From contig JALIZF010001808.1 in NCBI GenBank assembly GCA_029948255.1, positions 744,001-808,000 of the forward strand: a DNA stretch of 64,000 nucleotides, given 5' to 3'. The position numbers were made by a program, and so were the translations under genes. Source of the DNA: Telmatactis stephensoni (lineage: Eukaryota > Cnidaria > Anthozoa > Actiniaria > Isophelliidae). Shown here piece after piece: positions 11,801 to 21,900 of the stretch (position 1 is its first letter; every line of letters begins with the position of its first letter). The notes under the pieces were generated by a model. The model was given only the letters and a program-made list of their open reading frames with translations, was not told where the DNA came from and made no database searches.

Positions 11801-13033
11801 AGCAAGAGAAATCAAAGAAATTCGCGAGTCTTTGCTGGAGCTTCGACAAGCCATCGATGCAGTAAGTTCATATTTATATATTTTATTTTAAAAATTGGTG
11901 TATTTTCAATACACCATTTTCCATACATCGGTTCTGATCAGTGGTCACACACAAAGCATCCAAGCGAGGGTTTAGGGTACAAATTGGAATAATCCTTTGT
12001 GTGTACCCTGGAGCCTCGCTTCAATGCTTTTTGTGTGACCACTGAATCGATGATGGAAAATGGTGAATATACATGCAAGAAATTAAAGGAGAGGGAAGTC
12101 CTTTTTCCCTTTTCCCTTTTCCCTTCCTTCTCCACTACTCTCCCTTTTCGTCTTGAGTCCCCGAGAACGGTGCAGTGATTGAATTGGGTATCATCCCTGA
12201 AATTATTCAAGTGATAAAGCTTTGCCGATTTCTTTGTTGCGTCTCACTCGGTGTATTTTAGAAAATACTGCACTAATACACAAATTGCACGCGATGTTGT
12301 ATTACAAAGTTTTGTGCTGAAATGAAAATCATTTTCTTTGAAGACTAATTCCGGACCTCTAAATGAACAACTTGACAAGCTACAAGAGCGAGTCAGTCAA
12401 CTAAATCCTGTTTCTACATCATTACCTGTTCGACAGAACATGGATTTAAACTGTACTTCCAAAACGAAACCATGTGACGAGCATAAGTCACGTGACGTAA
12501 AACCACGTGGTAAACAGAGGTCACGTGATGAAAGTACGGACTCTCTCGACAAAAAGGAGATAAATCAACCAAACTGTAGTTCAAAAGAATTGAAGACAAA
12601 TGAACGTGTATCGAAGTCACGTGACGGTCCTCTGGACCAATCAAATGACACTTTACAACGTAGAAATCCATATGACAGATTACTTCATAAAATATTGAAA
12701 GCCGCTCAAAATGCATCCATGGCGAGAAAGAATTCCGAGAAAAAAACTTCACTGGACGATAAAACTTCCAAAGAGCCCGAATCAAAGTCCACACAGGAAG
12801 ACCAAACTATGAAACACAACAAACGGACGTCACTCGATAAAAATTGTAGCTTTAGACCGCTGACCAGGAGAAGTAAAAGCTTGCTTTTTCTTACTAAAGA
12901 GTTTATGACTCCCGAGATAATGTTAGAAAGTGATGTAGATGGAAAATGCTGTTTGCAGCCACCCAGAAGGTACTCGATATCATTACCTGTCCAAAACAAA
13001 GACGATGAGTCAACGCCTTTTGTTTCATTATGA
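2826..13033 (+). CDS. Cyclic-nucleotide-gated cation channel, CNGA-type subunit (21 coding exons)
   Basis: Plasma-membrane cation channel opened by cGMP/cAMP. Inferred exons: 2826-2864, 3030-3230, 4325-4338, 5068-5188, 5359-5418, 6224-6301, 6446-6556, 6723-6828, 7564-7810, 8453-8531, 8700-8818, 9218-9310, 9529-9625, 10007-10115, 10277-10314, 10626-10735, 11001-11070, 11221-11276, 11525-11607, 11803-11861, 12344-13033. All junctions are GT-AG and phase-consistent, giving 859 aa. S1 is about residues 146-171 and S2 172-200. S4 (R251, R254, K257) is followed by S5 ([11 protein letters not shown]) and the pore [11 protein letters not shown] (filter 340-344, with the Glu typical of CNG channels). 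S6 ends [22 protein letters not shown]-linker leads to a cyclic-nucleotide-binding domain with phosphate cassette FGEIS...RRSADV (527-545); Ser543 replaces the usual Thr. A predicted coiled coil and a long charged tail follow. The ATG follows an in-frame stop at 2781-2783; an upstream UTR exon is possible. Pore and binding domain are certain; exons 1-4 are less so. Confidence 0.93.
4325..4338 (+). CDS. 14-nt microexon 3 of the CNG channel gene
   Basis: Part of the CNG channel model. It lies between a TGTACAG acceptor and a GTAAGA donor and encodes DDKL plus two bases of a Ser codon. Without it, the upstream exon (phase 0) would join 5068 and read TGA at once. With it, the frame continues as SSK-DDKLS-DNITDG. 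The support is this phase logic and the splice consensus; no transcript is available. Confidence 0.6.
4400..4538. mobile_element. Short palindromic MITE, family 1 copy A (CNG intron 3)
   Basis: Inverted termini CTAAGG-CCCGTT-ACATGAAG and their complement enclose arms containing GATAACTCTTTTGTTTT and AAACAAAAGAGTTATCC. The centre is CTGGGGGACAC. A close copy lies at 41368-41500 and a diverged one at 13397-13515. Confidence 0.85.
5478..5846. mobile_element. Foldback (MITE-like) element in CNG intron 5
   Basis: The left arm (about 5478-5565) and the inverted right arm (about 5748-5846) share CATATGCCCCGTTTGATGCT and GATGAGGTAAGAGAAGGAA-like blocks with a few mismatches. About 180 bp of unrelated sequence separates them. 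The left arm contains a good splice donor, ATGAG/GTAAGA, at 5505/5506. Confidence 0.75.
5840..6090. repeat. Interspersed repeat fragments in CNG intron 5
   Basis: 5855-5935 (CGGTGCCGAGACTGTGAC, then TGTCTATAAAAACATTC) resembles 6965-7085 in intron 8. 5957-6090 (AACCTGGGTAACC, GGTTCAAAAGCTCAGGATTAA) resembles the complement of 7386-7440. Both look like diverged copies of dispersed elements whose full ends I cannot define. Confidence 0.5.
6658..6698. repeat. (GAT)n microsatellite in CNG intron 7
   Basis: About twelve GAT/TGA units with one interruption (GATCATGAT). Confidence 0.9.
6965..7085. repeat. GTGCCGTGACC internal-repeat element in CNG intron 8
   Basis: Short reiterations of CCGTGCCGTGACCGTG flank TGTCTATAAAAACATTCGAA. 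The ends are loosely inverted (GAGTGTGAAACGG against GCCGTTTTCACAGTC). It is related to 5855-5935. Confidence 0.6.
7222..7384. mobile_element. 163-bp MITE with perfect 19-bp TIRs and 9-bp TSD
   Basis: The left terminus is CAGACTCGTACCCAGTCGC and the right terminus is its exact complement. GCCCTAACC directly flanks both sides (7213-7221 and 7385-7393). A 9-bp target-site duplication with TIRs is typical of Mutator-like elements; this copy is non-autonomous. It sits inside an older repeat in CNG intron 8. Confidence 0.88.
8155..8281. mobile_element. Near-perfect hairpin element in CNG intron 9
   Basis: About 59-bp arms (8157-8215 and 8221-8279) pair around a five-base centre. They share AGACTGC(G)GCAGTCCCTCC and AAAGCGAGCGCCAAGAATA with about four mismatches. 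This is a MITE-like foldback with no coding content. Confidence 0.9.
9477..9489. repeat. Short (CA)n tract in CNG intron 12
   Basis: Six CA dinucleotides shortly before exon 13. Confidence 0.8.
9718..9912 (+). mobile_element. tRNA-derived SINE, copy 1 (CNG intron 13)
   Basis: The tRNA-like head has an A-box region GGTGGTTAGTGCGCGGC and a B-box GAGTTCGATTCCC. It is followed by a body with ACTTCTTTCC, TTCTGTGTAGCTTTAAGTA and AAAACGGAGCACTGATG, shared with a second copy at 34426-34600. Shared tails outside the tRNA-like part show this is a SINE, not a tRNA gene. Confidence 0.82.
10822..10868. repeat. Small hairpin in CNG intron 16
   Basis: TTCCCTACGATCCG and CGGATCGTATAGGAA form an imperfect stem with a short spacer. 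Confidence 0.5.
11916..12063. mobile_element. Foldback element in CNG intron 20
   Basis: About 60-bp arms contain CAGTGGTCACAC-AAAGCAT and ATGCTTTTTGTGTGACCACTG, with GGTAC-type sequence at the inner ends and ATTTTCCAT / ATGGAAAAT at the outer ends. The arms are somewhat diverged. No clear TSD was found. Confidence 0.78.
12344..13033 (+). CDS. Terminal exon of the CNG channel: long charged cytoplasmic tail
   Basis: This is the largest exon of the CNG model: 229 residues, then TGA. It starts with the second half of a heptad-like segment ([14 protein letters not shown]) that continues [15 protein letters not shown] from the previous exon. That position matches the C-terminal coiled coil used for subunit assembly in CNGA channels. 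The rest is rich in Lys, Arg, Ser, Asp and Glu, with repeated SRD and SLD(K/D)K motifs, and looks disordered. The last residues, FVSL, could be a class II PDZ ligand, which is only a guess. No known domain is seen in the distal 200 residues. Confidence 0.88.
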   Translation, partial: TNSGPLNEQLDKLQERVSQLNPVSTSLPVRQNMDLNCTSKTKPCDEHKSRDVKPRGKQRSRDESTDSLDKKEINQPNCSSKELKTNERVSKSRDGPLDQSNDTLQRRNPYDRLLHKILKAAQNASMARKNSEKKTSLDDKTSKEPESKSTQEDQTMKHNKRTSLDKNCSFRPLTRRSKSLLFLTKEFMTPEIMLESDVDGKCCLQPPRRYSISLPVQNKDDESTPFVSL

Positions 13034-13175
13034 AATGCTACAATGTAGTATTATTTTGTATATTTCAATTTTTATTTTTAATTGAATTGTAAAAAGTCTT
13101 TAAATATTGCTTTAACAGACTTGGATTCCTTATTAATATATATGCAGTAGTTCAATATAATAGTACTACATTAAA

Positions 13176-13256
13176 AATAAATATCGAAACTAATAAAAAT
13201 CGCAACTAATATAAATGACATCAGTATGATACTGTTAAATAGATTTCTAAAATAAA
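13176..13256 (+). terminator. Candidate poly(A) signals of the CNG channel gene
   Basis: AATAAA occurs at 13176-13181, 13192-13197 and 13251-13256, 140-220 bp after the stop, in very AT-rich sequence. Confidence 0.5.
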
Positions 13257-13396
13257 GCTATAAAAAGCAAGATGCTGTGATTTTATAAGTGTACAGATAG
13301 ATATAAATACTAAATATATATGAAATAGTAACTGAATAATCAGTTTTTTAAAATTTCAAGAAATGAATCGTGGTTATAAACTCAGTTGACCACTTA

Positions 13397-13515
13397 TGTA
13401 GGCCCTGTTTTATGAAAACAAGTTTTCCCCGGTAGCCGGGATGACTCCTCTTTTTTTAGGGTCCCCGGGAAAAAGAAAGTAGTTATCCCGGTTATTAGGG
13501 ACAACTCTCTCTTTA
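13397..13515. mobile_element. Diverged copy of MITE family 1
   Basis: Blocks GGTAGCCGGGATGACTCCTC and AGTAGTTATCCCGGTTATTA, around a GGTCCCCGGGAAAAAG centre, parallel the arm and centre blocks of the elements at 4400-4538 and 41368-41500. Its ends have decayed. Confidence 0.55.
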
Positions 13516-14156
13516 TATATTATAAACGTTAACCCTGACCAAGTCATATTCATAAACAGATGTTTAATTATTTCACCCCAGTATTGAAATGACTATGAAA
13601 TTGCCCTACAAAATCCTATTAATCCCAGTATTTACTTTGTGGTGGTTCTAATTTATTTCTCTGCTCAACCAAACTTCTTGTTTTTGAATACTCTTAAAAC
13701 ATGAATGAGATTATTGATTTTCTGCTACACAATCTTTGTTTCAACAAAAGAAAAAGTTAGAGTATAAAATATACTTATCCTCAAATCAACTGAAACCTTG
13801 GTCATATTTTTATTGAAATCCTCGTAAAAATATCACCCGAAGTCAAGTTTTGTTTTGTTTTGTCTATTCTCATTTATTCTTGGATATCAAATTGTGTTCT
13901 CAAGAGAGGTAGGGGTCACAGAAAATGGTCAATTTTTGTAATGTTTTACTCTTCAATTAGCACGTCATCTTTAGTCCAACTTGGTCGCAGCCTACAGATT
14001 CAATTGAGAAATCTCTATTCTTCTGTTGACAATACACTCCAAGAGTACGTCATTCTTTCTTTAAGCTCTTTGCTAAAACGTCGTTATAGCTTTTGTTTCA
14101 TTCTTTATACGTAATGAGCTTTTATCATGTAATTCCAAAAGTCACAGTACAGAAAC

Positions 14157-14410
14157 ATAATTACCATAGCTGGAAAGAGCACGTCAAAATTAGTAAAACT
14201 GTGAAGTTTGAATGAAGTAACTTTCAAACTCGCGAAGATATGAATTTTCAAAAATCGAAATTTTGTATGAAAACATTCGCTGGTACCTACCAGCAAAGGT
14301 TTTCTTACAAATTCACACTTTTCGAAAATTCATATTCTCGCGAGTTTGGGATTTAATTCCTTCAAACTTCACTGTCTTGCTAATTTTACCATGGTCTTTT
14401 CAGCTATGTT
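14157..14410. mobile_element. Degenerate foldback element, about 250 bp
   Basis: The left arm blocks TAGTAAAACTGTGAAGTTTG, CAAACTCGCGAAGATATGAA and TTTTCAAAAATC recur inverted in the right arm as GATTCATATTCTCGCGAGTTTG-like and CAAACTTCACTGTCTTGCTA. There are many mismatches, so it is old. Confidence 0.7.
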
Positions 14411-15104
14411 AATTCTTTTTCTGTTTTACGAATTTAAAAATACCTGATAAAAACTCATTGTGGTTGTGAAACACCGGCTAAAACTGAAAATGCGATGTTT
14501 TATCGTTTTATCTCCATAGATGGAGAGGGCATTAAGCTGTCTATACTAACTAATAGAAACTGTTAACTGTCTTTAACGATACGACGGGATCATTTCAAAT
14601 TGAGGCGATAACGACCAACGTGTAGCGGGCTGCGTGGGACAGCGCGGAAAACCCGGCGACTGCTCTAAGTACATGTGATAAGCAAGGTGCTAAAAGCAGT
14701 TAATGGCTCTTCTAATGTATTTTGATTCTCTGCCGGTTGTTTAGTAGATCGTCTGTGAATATAATCAAAGCCACTCGTAAACATTGTAAAGGTGAATGAA
14801 TTAAAATATAAAGGCCTTACTGGTCATAACTCAATAGAGTATTCAAGTGCTTTAGACCTGTTCACAAACATACACACACAACGTCCACACTAAAGAACGC
14901 ATGTTTTTTGTTACCGTTGAGGCCTGTCCACACTAACACGACGTTTTTTTTTTGTGCAAGATACAAAAGCAAAACTGTAAAATATGCGTTTTCAAAGTCA
15001 TCCAGATTTGTGTGGATCAGTGTGGATCATCCCTTCCCTCGCCCTGATGTGGATTTACAGTGAATTGAACAATAACCAGGCTTTACACTGAGTTCAAAAT
15101 GGGT

Positions 15105-15370
15105 TTCGTAAGGGTGGTGTCAGATCCACGGAACCCCCCTTGAAGGTTTGATATTTTATTTAATAGAAATATGTCCTATATAAATTTTAATAAAAATATT
15201 AGAAGTTTAATTTACCTGTAAGTGCCGTTACCAGATAGTAACTGAAATTAGATGATTAAAGCCAATTTTTTGTCATTCAAACTCCCATCGACCAAACAAA
15301 AGAGTATTAATATACACAGTTTAAGAAACGGAACCCTTCTTTGAAAAATCCTGGATCCGCCACTGAGTGG
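15105..15370. mobile_element. Possible hAT-like non-autonomous element
   Basis: The left end (GTGTCAGATCCACGGAACCC) and the complement of the right end (CAGTGGCGGATCCAGG) are similar. CAGTGGCGGATCCAGG is a familiar terminus of hAT-type elements in many animals. The TIRs are imperfect and no TSD was established. Confidence 0.35.
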
Positions 15371-17390
15371 TGTAGTGGGTTATCCTGGGGAAATTTCACT
15401 TTTTGGATGTCGCGGTCTCTGATACCAACTGTAAAGATCTAAGCATGGGAAAATAAGATGCATGAGAAGGCGTGGCATAGAAAGCATGGGATGGGTTGTT
15501 CAAAGAACAGCCAACTATTTCACAATGTATTTATAAATAACAATGAGTGATAAATCCAGATACAACTGACCATAACCCCCGCACGTGTAGTGGGCGTTGA
15601 AGTATGGTGACAGACTAAAAGAAACCAATGTTTTCTCACAAATAAACACTCATTCAACTTTAACTGTTAATTGTAGTTTCTAAAGTATACGATACGAGCT
15701 ACAAGAATTCTTTATATCGTACAAGACCTAGTCCGTTGTGAAGTCGTACATAACTGCTTCGTTGAAAATTGAAAATGAAAATGTTCACAAATAAAAATCA
15801 ACGAAATCACTTTCATATTGAAGATACAAAGTTTACTAGTATACATGAAAATAAAAAGAACCTAAATGATAACGCTTTGAAAAACTAAACGTCCATTTGG
15901 ATTTGAAAGTTGTAGTTACGAAACTGTTTTGTGAAACAGAACAAGACACGATCAAATGAAACTTCGAAATGAAAACATTAAACATTAGCGTTGGCTTACT
16001 GCATATTTAACCGAATGAATTAACCGGCATGTGTTATGATATAACTCTTATTTAATTGAAATGAATTTCCTTGGTACTTCTTTTATTGTTTAACTAGTTC
16101 TGATAAACATATAAGGTGAATGAAAATATTTTCTCACATTTGTTCTCCCCTACAATTGCTTTTAGTTGATAACTCAGAGTAGTAATAAGCATTAGATTCA
16201 TGTCAAAAAAACATCACCTTGTCGGACACTCCCTCCTCTTTTCCTTTCAATACGTGTGTTTTATCAGATGGAGCAGTCAGCCTTAATGCACAGTAAAACA
16301 AGTGGACATACCGTTATCTTGTGATAGCTTGAGTTAGTTATCAAGGATCCGGCTCCAGTGATAGACGTGCTAATGGAAAAACGAAGTCATCGACATTATC
16401 TTGAGTTAATCGCAGACAATCGTTCTTAGGTCAATAAGTTGACACTTTAATCAATAGCAGCCTCTCTTTCCTTCAATTACGGTCAAGCGATTTCAATAGG
16501 TTTAAATTGACTGCGAAGTTGTTTATTTAGAATGGCGTTAAGTCTTTCTGTGCTAGCTTCATTAGCAATTCCTTTGAGCACAATACCTTTACTTAGATAG
16601 CCATACAAGTCAACATGATGTACACAAAGACAGACACCAAAATTGTACAAGCAATTGTTCAGCTACTAAAACTTCTTTGATGAGTTGGTTTTACCAAAAA
16701 ATCGTGTTCTTAAAGTTGTAGTGTTATATTGTTGAGTGAATTATCACCAGAATCTTAGAAGTGATGACGACTTTATGGTAGCATACAAAACACAAAAGAA
16801 TCTAATCAAACAAACTCCATTTCTGGCTTATCATGTACAAATCTTTCTTTGGCAAGTTCACTTAGTGTGTTCGTGCTTTTCAAAGGCCTTATCCTAACAA
16901 GTGTTTAGATCAGTAAGTTAGGACAAGTTGTGGAGGCGACTTTCTTGATGTTCGGTCTTTAAGATCATCAGTAAGTTGTCAATCTGTGAATGAAATGCCC
17001 CCCGATTTCGCCTAATGGTTTTGCCCTAATGTAATCAAATATCAAATTGAAATTGATCACTCTTTCAATAACAACATTTTACCCACCAAAACCAGCATCC
17101 ACTCCCCGTCTGAGTGGTGTCATGGAAATGCCTGGATTTTTGAATTCTTTGGATACTGCCTTTTTGAGCCAGTACATGTTTTTAAGGGGGTGCCTATGTT
17201 GGGGCAGCCCTCCCTATCTCTGCCGGGTCGGGCGGATTAGACTCATCTTGTGTAATCCATTTGCTCATCTGTTCCTAATAAAAGGATGACATATCTTGTA
17301 TGATGTGTAAATATACTGGAACCAAATAAAATTCCTTATCCAGAGTGTTATTCAGCCGACAAACCGCCCGGAGCGCAGAAGTGAGCAACG

Positions 17391-18549
17391 ATGTCTGAGA
17401 ACGTCAAAAGCACAAACGCTAAAGAACCTCTTTCTCAGGGTGACAGCCCGGCAAATTCCAAGAAATCATTGTCATTCTCCATTGAAAGAATCCTTGCAAA
17501 GGATAATAAGCGTCGTCCAACTGAAAGTGCTTGCGTTTCTTCAACTGTGGTGCAAGCAGCCACTCTGGAAGTCAGAAACCCTTGCAATGCTTCGGTTATA
17601 CATCTTCCATGGTTGTCATACACAAGATACAGTCCTCCCAAACTCCCAAGTAAGTGACATTTAATATAAAACTTCCTTCAAAAACGCCTTAATTATATCG
17701 AACCAAGGTACAGGTACCGACTTGTACGGCAAGGCACAGACCAAATTATTGCTCATAATAATAACGATAATCACAGCTTAACCTTTCGGTGGAATCAACT
17801 ACGTTAAAGATGATATGATATGCTCTGGCTTTCAACAGTCTGATGAGGTCTTCTTAGACAAGTTGCCGCGCTATTACTTGGAATGAGAATTTAAAGCCTG
17901 CCCTATTAGAACTTCACAAAGTCATGCATGTTATGTGACTACTGAGTGATATTGATATCCCAGTACTGTGAAGAAACATCTATGAAATAGTTTCTATTGA
18001 GTAGTTCATGTGCACTTATACCTTTATTTTAGTCAGGTATTTTACTAAATTTGTTAGCTATATCTATAAAGGTCATATCGGTGATCCATTCGCATTTCGC
18101 CTCCCAGCGCTAATTTGTTAACAAATGCTAACAAACAATTTCATCGAATTGTTGTGAGACACACAAGGTGTGGGACACAAGTGGTAGCTTATACCCTGAG
18201 AGCTTGTTCACTCATACTTATGGACTGTTTATCTATAGGAGCAAAGAGGCGCAAATGCTGTAAACGGAAATCCAATGGCAACCCAAGAGTTCCATTTTCA
18301 ACATCTCAATTGATGACATTAGAACACAAATACCTCGAAACCCGATATCTTTCTAGTCCCGAGGTGTTGGAACTCTCTACAGCACTGGGCCTTTCAGAAC
18401 ACCGTGTTAAAATTTGGTTTCAAAACAGACGTGCACGAGAGAAGAAATCCCAAACCTCGTGGAACGTAAAAGGCACGAGTTCGATTGCATCTCCAGCTGT
18501 TTTAGACCCTGGTAAATGCTTAGTACCTGGTTGGTTTGGTGCTATGTGA
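17391..18549 (+). CDS. Msx/Msxlx-like NKL homeodomain transcription factor, gene A
   Basis: Two exons, 17391-17649 and 18239-18549, joined in phase 1 inside an Arg codon, give 189 aa. Residues 27-35 (LSFSIERIL) form an engrailed-homology-1-type motif, which in this class recruits Groucho/TLE co-repressors. Residues 72-87 (LPWLSYTRYSPPKLPR) parallel the PWMQSPRFSPPP segment of Msx proteins. The homeodomain (99-158) begins NGNPRVPFSTSQLMTLE and includes YLSSPEVLELS and VKIWFQNRRAREKK (W48 is residue 146, Q50, N51). PF[ST]TSQL and YLS are Msx-like, but helix 3 starts EHRV instead of ETQV. The C-terminus is short. A nuclear DNA-binding repressor is inferred. Its sister gene lies 6.7 kb downstream. 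Assignment to Msx versus Msxlx needs a tree. Confidence 0.9.
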
Positions 18550-18921
18550 CATCCCAGGAAGTTTGGACAAGTGGAATCGATTAGCGAAATGGGGACCACC
18601 TTGGAAAAATATGCGAGAAAAGACTTGAAAAACTTAAAAGTTGAGAAACCTACCAAAGATTGTAAGGACTATTTATTAAGGTTGATAATTAAAGGTCAAT
18701 TTTGTTCTGTTTTAATTTGTGAGGCACGAGAATTCGCTCCTGCCCAGTGAGCATGCGCATTGAAAGCCACTAGAATGTAAAGGTTAGCAAATTGTACAAC
18801 TTGTTTCACCTTTTTGATTCACAGTCATCTCCTTGTCAAACTATGGACGAGTTATCTCGCTATCGACTAAGTAACTTGTTCCATGAAAATAACAGTTAGT
18901 CATTATCTTGTTACAAATTTG

Positions 18922-18927
18922 AATAAA
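18922..18927 (+). terminator. Candidate poly(A) signal of homeobox gene A
   Basis: AATAAA lies 373 bp after the stop. It is the first canonical hexamer I noticed downstream. Confidence 0.4.
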
Positions 18928-18929
18928 AC

Positions 18930-21900
18930 CAATTACAAAATATTAACACGGCAGATGGATTTTTTCTTTTTGCACAAGTTGCCATCCCATTTCCAAGCGT
19001 GATCCACACAGAGATGCAATATTCCAGCTGTCATTATAATAGCTGCTTTAAAGCCCGCCATGTCAAGACTTGTTTGTTCAACTGATGGCGGTTAAAGCCG
19101 CTCTGAGAGGCGCAAATAAGCCCTGCTTTTAGCACCGTCTTGGCCCACCAGATGTTGTTTTAGGTGGCGCAGCCCTTGGCCTCGGATGAATTAACCACAT
19201 GTTTCTTAGATGGTCAATTAAAAAGAGCAAAACTTGTTCAAAAATACCATGATCACGATATGGTAGACCTAAGTTACCACTGTCGTACGGCAGCCAAGTT
19301 CTTAAACTAATTCTTTGAGAAAGAACTGCATATTTTTCTGCTGCTTCTATTTGATTAATTTGCATTCCAAGCCAAGTTCTTGACGCATCCTTTGAACTGA
19401 AAGAGGTGAATCTTCTTTGCTGCTTCGATTCGATTGACATTTCTTGTTTGGGCATAAGTTTATGAAAAGTTATAAACAGTAGAGTTTATAAAAAGTTATA
19501 AACAATAGACTGGAATTTTTTGGGGGGAGGGGGGTACCTATGACAGACATTATTTCTTTTGAATTTGAGTAATTGATTCTGATTAAGGCCTAGTTTTACG
19601 TCACTTCTTGCCCAAACCACTGATAGATTTTCAATGAATTACTAATCCATCGCCCCTAGGGAGGATAACATACTAATAAAGCTATCGGGTGAATTAGGAT
19701 CGGTATACTGCACCGGAAATTAGCTGTGTACTTCAACAAGAGGTCTTCTGTGTATTCGGTAAACAGGTCAAAAGAAGATTATTCAAACATAGTCAACCTT
19801 AGAACTTTGCATCTTAAATTTCGCTGCCTTCACTGGTTTCCCTGCAGGACTAAGATGATAGAAAGATTGTCTGCAATTGTTTTTTCTTTAGTTTTCCTTT
19901 GATCTTTCGCTGGCAAACAAAGTTAAAAACTATATATATAACAAAAGTATGCTAAGTTTTGTTGACTCTGACTTTACTACTCATTTCAATAAATAAGCGG
20001 TCGCTCTTTGTCCTCGTCGCTCGGAAATTCAACTTAACTGTCCATTTTTACAAATTAATTATAGATTACTTTAATACTAGAAAGTATAATTGCTTATTCA
20101 TACTGGTATTAGGATTATATCAACAGTCTTTTTATGGCCTTATTGGGAGAACCTCCCGCGGACTTCAGTAGAACATCACTACTGAATTGAAGAAACGTAA
20201 ATTGACAACAACTATTGGTCTTATAATTGGTACCTACGTAGTCATCGAAACCTATCATTCAAATGCCGAATGTTAGAAGAACCTCCCGCAGTCTAGTATA
20301 ATGAAGGGATAAAACTACAATGAGATGGGCATAAATTAGTTGATGGAAACCGCCATTTTTTATGCCAAATTAAGCTTTTTATCCACAAAACCAAGCGAAA
20401 AGAGATGAAAAAGTATTGTTGAGAAGACTTTGAAAACGCTTGTGTCATAATCTTGCATATCATGATTAACCTGCACGAGTACAGATGAAAGTGAGGCCGT
20501 CCGGCTTCGTATGGATCACCCCACTGACACAGAGAAGAAAGCCGTTACTTGAGAGTCAAATGCGTTTATCAAATCTTTTCATCCAGAGAGCGGTGGACTG
20601 ATGAGCATAAAAACGTTTTAAAACTCATCTGATCACCCAATGCAGTCTCGTCTGATAGCCTAAGACGATATGATACAACAATGTACTTTATGTACTTTCA
20701 AGGAGCCCTCATCCCGAATAGGCGCTAAAACAACTTGTAACCCAGTAGGTATCCCTTTGTCACTACCATTGTAAAGGATGCTAGTTTTGTATCGGCTGAC
20801 CGATCGGGAGAACACCAACTGAGAACTACACAGCTCCTTCCTAAGGTAAGTTACAAGCAATATTTTATGTATACTACTCTAAAACTAGTTTGATGTTGTA
20901 ACTATTTTAGCGCTGGTTACTAATGGAACCCATTACGCATGAGTGGGAAACCCATGCGGTACGGATATACGTACGTACGTCCGAGACTACGTTATGGAAA
21001 ATTCGACCAATCAGGTTTTAAGTTATATCTATGCTACAAGGAAGTACAAAAACCACCTTACCGTTTCCATTCTTATGAAATTAGCCAGTTAGTTACTAAA
21101 TTCGCTGCCTGAGTTTGTTGTGTACTTTATTACATGATATTTTCGCGATTTAGCCAAAAAAGTTCCATTATAACTCAGTTTATGTTTAATTAGCAAACTA
21201 CGTATTTTTTTGATCACGAATTTAAGTGGTCACGAAAATCTCATGTAATAAGGTTTCTGGGTATTTTTATATCTATCTATGTCTTTGAGAACTAGTAAAG
21301 GCCTACTCCGGGCCCTAAAATCGTCTAATATCGCTTGATATCGCCCAAGATCGCCCAAGATCGCTCAACTATATCGCCCAAGAGCGCCAACTCGAAATGG
21401 CTAAAATTTTCCAATATCGCCTAATATTGCCCAAAATAACCCAAAATAACGGCGATTTTAGGGCCCGGGGTAGGCCTTAGTAAATACTGAGTTTGAAGAG
21501 TAACAGGAACAAATAAACAAAGACCTTATTCTTTCGCCTCAGTGATTCCCACTGCGAGATTCCTCTTGAGGAATAACATTCGTTGTAGCAGATAAGCATT
21601 TGGTTGTTTCTCCAATGAATTCAGTCGAACGCATCTGAAACGAAGTTTTTTCCGAAGAGGATCGAAATGGCGAAAAATTATTTGTAATCAAGCGAATAAG
21701 GTATCCGGTATTGTAATCAACAATTTTGTTGAATCAGAGGAGATTTAACTGCTCTGGGACTCTCCGATACAAACAGATCATCAGATTGCGTGCAACACCC
21801 GAGGAAAAATATGATTTAAAGACAAGCTACACATGGGATTTTGAAACATGAATGACGGGAAATGTGGCAAATACCACACCTGTCGTATAGCACGGGCAAA

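Larger units (their letters stand above)
13257..17390. other. Intergenic region between CNG and the first homeobox gene
   Basis: No gene is recognisable on either strand. It contains the MITE relic at 13397-13515, the foldback at 14157-14410 and a possible hAT-like fragment at 15105-15370. The remainder is unstructured AT-rich DNA that presumably includes regulatory sequence for the homeobox gene. Confidence 0.6.

Noticed and set aside
19129..19455. 108-codon minus-strand frame
   Set aside because: No recognisable domain, and no supporting splice or poly(A) context.
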